Shown here: one piece after another, positions 7,182-8,312 of the stretch
Numbering within the stretch: position 1 is the first letter of the stretch
Layout of the letters: each line of letters opens with the position of its first letter
NCBI GenBank assembly: GCA_044433305.1
Contig: JAWXTS010000072.1
Location: 1 to 8,312 of the forward strand
DNA length: 8,312 nt
Direction: 5' to 3'
Origin: JAWXTS01 sp044433305
Lineage (GTDB): Bacteria; Bacteroidota; Bacteroidia; Bacteroidales; Rikenellaceae
Notes under the pieces: model-generated
Told to the model about the DNA's origin: nothing
What the model saw: the letters and a program-made list of their open reading frames with translations, nothing else
The model's database searches: none
Program-made: the position numbers and the translations under genes

Positions 7182-7211
7182 CAAAGATAATAAAATATTT
7201 GCTTAGACAAA
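7182..7211 (-). promoter_or_regulatory. Promoter candidate for the acyl-CoA synthetase
   Basis: On the minus strand, TTTG (7211-7208) precedes TATCTTTG (7189-7182). The second box matches TAnnTTTG exactly; the spacer is 18 bp, slightly short. Transcription would start near 7175, leaving a leader of about 40 nt before the ATG at 7133. Confidence 0.55.
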
Positions 7212-7220
7212 ATTCTGGTA

Positions 7221-7237
7221 TCTCTATAAAAGAGATA
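7221..7237. repeat. Inverted 17-bp element, copy 1
   Basis: TCTCTATAAAAGAGATA is the reverse complement of the copy at 7394-7410 at 16 of 17 positions. It is itself a near-dyad: GTATCTC (7218-7224) pairs perfectly with GAGATAC (7232-7238) across TATAAAA. It lies about 10 bp upstream of the -33 box of the acyl-CoA synthetase promoter, so an activator or repressor site is plausible. Confidence 0.5.
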
Positions 7238-7349
7238 CGAGGCTTTTGTAATATTCGGTACAATAGCGTGTTATAGTTTAGTTGTTGTTGGTTTTTACTA
7301 AACAATATGTTAAATTTAGGTTATTATTGTAGGTTTATGGGGTGTGAAT

Positions 7350-7381
7350 GTTGTGAAAAAAGTATTTTGGGCGTAACTTTG
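7350..7381 (+). promoter_or_regulatory. Promoter candidate for the SusC-like gene
   Basis: TAACTTTG (7374-7381) is an exact TAnnTTTG box. GTTG (7350-7353), 20 bp upstream, is a one-mismatch -33 box. Transcription would start near 7388, giving a leader of about 105-110 nt, long enough for post-transcriptional control. Confidence 0.55.
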
Positions 7382-7393
7382 AATCCTATTTCA

Positions 7394-7410
7394 TATCTCT
7401 TTTATAGAGG
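7394..7410. repeat. Inverted 17-bp element, copy 2
   Basis: TATCTCTTTTATAGAGG matches the reverse complement of 7221-7237 except at its last base. It starts a few bases after the expected transcription start of the SusC-like gene. A protein bound there would obstruct transcription, or the RNA could form a small hairpin through CTCT/AGAG. The copies are 156 bp apart. Confidence 0.5.
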
Positions 7411-7495
7411 TTTTGTTGTTTTATACCCTTATTCAAAGGGCCTTAGAACGGCAATATAGTAAGATTAATTAACTGTTTAACTTAAAGATTGTAGT

Positions 7496-8312
7496 ATGAA
7501 GAAATTTTTACTTTCCGTGCTAATGTCAGTTTGCACAGCGGCTTTTGCTCTTGCACAAGTGACTGGTACAATTACAAACTCCGATGGTACACCTATCGCT
7601 GGAGCAACTGTAATCGTTAAAGGCACAAACAATGGTGTAGCTTCAGGTGTGAATGGAGCTTACAGAATCAATGCACAAACCAGCGACGTTTTGGTTTTCT
7701 CGATGATTGGTATGAAAACCCTAGAGTTTCCTGTAAATACAAGAACTGTTATCGATGTTGTTCTAGAGTCTGATGACCTTAGCCTAGACGAGATTGTTGT
7801 TACAGGTTACGGTTCTATTCGCAAAGCAGCCTTTACTGGTTCTGCGCAAACTATCAGCGCTGAAGAATTGACTCTTAAAACAGATGCCAACGTGATGAAA
7901 TCACTTCAGGGTTCTGTTGCTGGTCTTCAGATGTTCAACATTAATGGTCAGCCAGGACAGTATGCTTCTGTTTCTATCCGTGGTTTTGGTTCTGTTAACT
8001 CAGGTACTGAGCCTTTGTATGTTATCGATGGTGTGCCTATGTACAACTCTAAGGATTCTGGTATCTCTGGTGAAAGCAACGGTGCTGACTACGCGTCTCC
8101 TATCTCTAACATCAACCCAGAGGATATTGAGTCTATGAACGTACTTAAAGATGCGACTGCAACTGCTATCTATGGTGCTCGTGCGGCTAATGGTGTTATC
8201 GTAATCACTACAAAACGTGGTGCTACTGGTGCTCCTAAAGTAAGCCTTACAGCTAAAAAAGGTATCACTACTGCTGCTAGCCTTGATGATGATTACTGCA
8301 TGGTAAACACTG
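7496..8312 (+). CDS. SusC/RagA-family TonB-linked outer-membrane protein (5' part)
   Basis: The frame is open to the right edge, giving 272 residues of a protein that normally has about 1,000; the beta-barrel lies outside. SusC-like proteins form the outer-membrane channel that, with a SusD-like lid lipoprotein, imports glycans or peptides using TonB energy (family knowledge). Residues 1-20 are a signal peptide ending AFALA. Residues 22-92 are a carboxypeptidase-regulatory-like beta-sandwich (GTITNSDGTPIAGATV and following), found in this family. DEIVVTGYG (98-106) resembles the family's TonB-box region. The plug spans about 107-241, with SIRGFGSVNSG (160-170), PLYVIDGVP (173-181), LKDATATAIYGARAANGV (217-234) and IVITTKRG (235-242). 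Codon use is markedly biased (GCT, GGT, TCT, ATC; no ATA seen), suggesting high expression. A susD partner would be expected next. The substrate cannot be deduced. Confidence 0.95.
   Translation, partial: MKKFLLSVLMSVCTAAFALAQVTGTITNSDGTPIAGATVIVKGTNNGVASGVNGAYRINAQTSDVLVFSMIGMKTLEFPVNTRTVIDVVLESDDLSLDEIVVTGYGSIRKAAFTGSAQTISAEELTLKTDANVMKSLQGSVAGLQMFNINGQPGQYASVSIRGFGSVNSGTEPLYVIDGVPMYNSKDSGISGESNGADYASPISNINPEDIESMNVLKDATATAIYGARAANGVIVITTKRGATGAPKVSLTAKKGITTAASLDDDYCMVNT

Larger units (their letters stand above)
7134..7495. other. Divergent intergenic region, no gene
   Basis: The 362 bp between the acyl-CoA synthetase and the SusC-like gene contain no credible reading frame. They hold promoter candidates in both directions (7182-7211 minus, 7350-7381 plus), two inverted copies of a 17-bp element (7221-7237 and 7394-7410), and a small hairpin CCCTT/AAGGG (7426-7440) in the presumed leader of the SusC-like gene. 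Confidence 0.8.

Noticed and set aside
7917..8138. Leu- and Ser-rich 73-codon plus-strand frame
   Set aside because: It is an out-of-frame reading of the SusC-like gene, whose plug-domain motifs lie in the other frame.
1..8312. CRISPR array, prophage, insertion sequence or defence system
   Set aside because: No regularly spaced repeats, transposase, integrase, nuclease or toxin-antitoxin-like genes are visible; the window is ordinary envelope and lipid metabolism content.

Overview
The window looks like chromosomal DNA from a member of the Bacteroidales (phylum Bacteroidota). Four things point there. A SusC/RagA-type TonB-linked outer-membrane protein begins at the right edge. There is a Bacteroidota-style lipoprotein with BspA-type leucine-rich repeats. 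Start codons sit in AT-rich leaders with no clear Shine-Dalgarno sequence. Promoter candidates fit the Bacteroidota pattern TTTG-N19/20-TAnnTTTG. The genus cannot be fixed from the sequence.

Layout. Positions 1-296 hold no convincing gene, but contain a series of hairpins ending in a strong rightward terminator (126-165) and a second terminator (229-266) that serves the next gene. At 297-1328 (minus) is a lipoprotein with at least eight exact-length 22-residue leucine-rich repeats. A 369-bp divergent intergenic region follows, with a promoter for each side, a perfect 21-bp dyad and other short repeats. At 1698-5191 (plus) is a compact three-gene operon: a polysaccharide flippase and two family-2 glycosyltransferases, closed by a bidirectional terminator at 5192-5222. 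Convergent to it, at 5244-7133 (minus), is a long-chain acyl-CoA synthetase. A second divergent region (7134-7495) carries promoters for the synthetase and for the SusC-like gene, plus two inverted copies of a 17-bp element. The SusC-like gene starts at 7496 and runs off the right edge.

How the genes work together. The flippase and two transferases form a small surface-glycan module: the transferases would extend a lipid-linked oligosaccharide in the cytoplasm and the flippase would move it across the inner membrane. Polymerase, initiating transferase and ligase are absent, so they must lie elsewhere or the module makes a short glycan. The lipoprotein and the SusC-like protein are envelope proteins; the synthetase activates fatty acids. 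No link between these units is shown beyond adjacency and shared intergenic regions. I found no mobile element, CRISPR array or defence system. The most interesting non-coding signals are the candidate operators in the two divergent regions.
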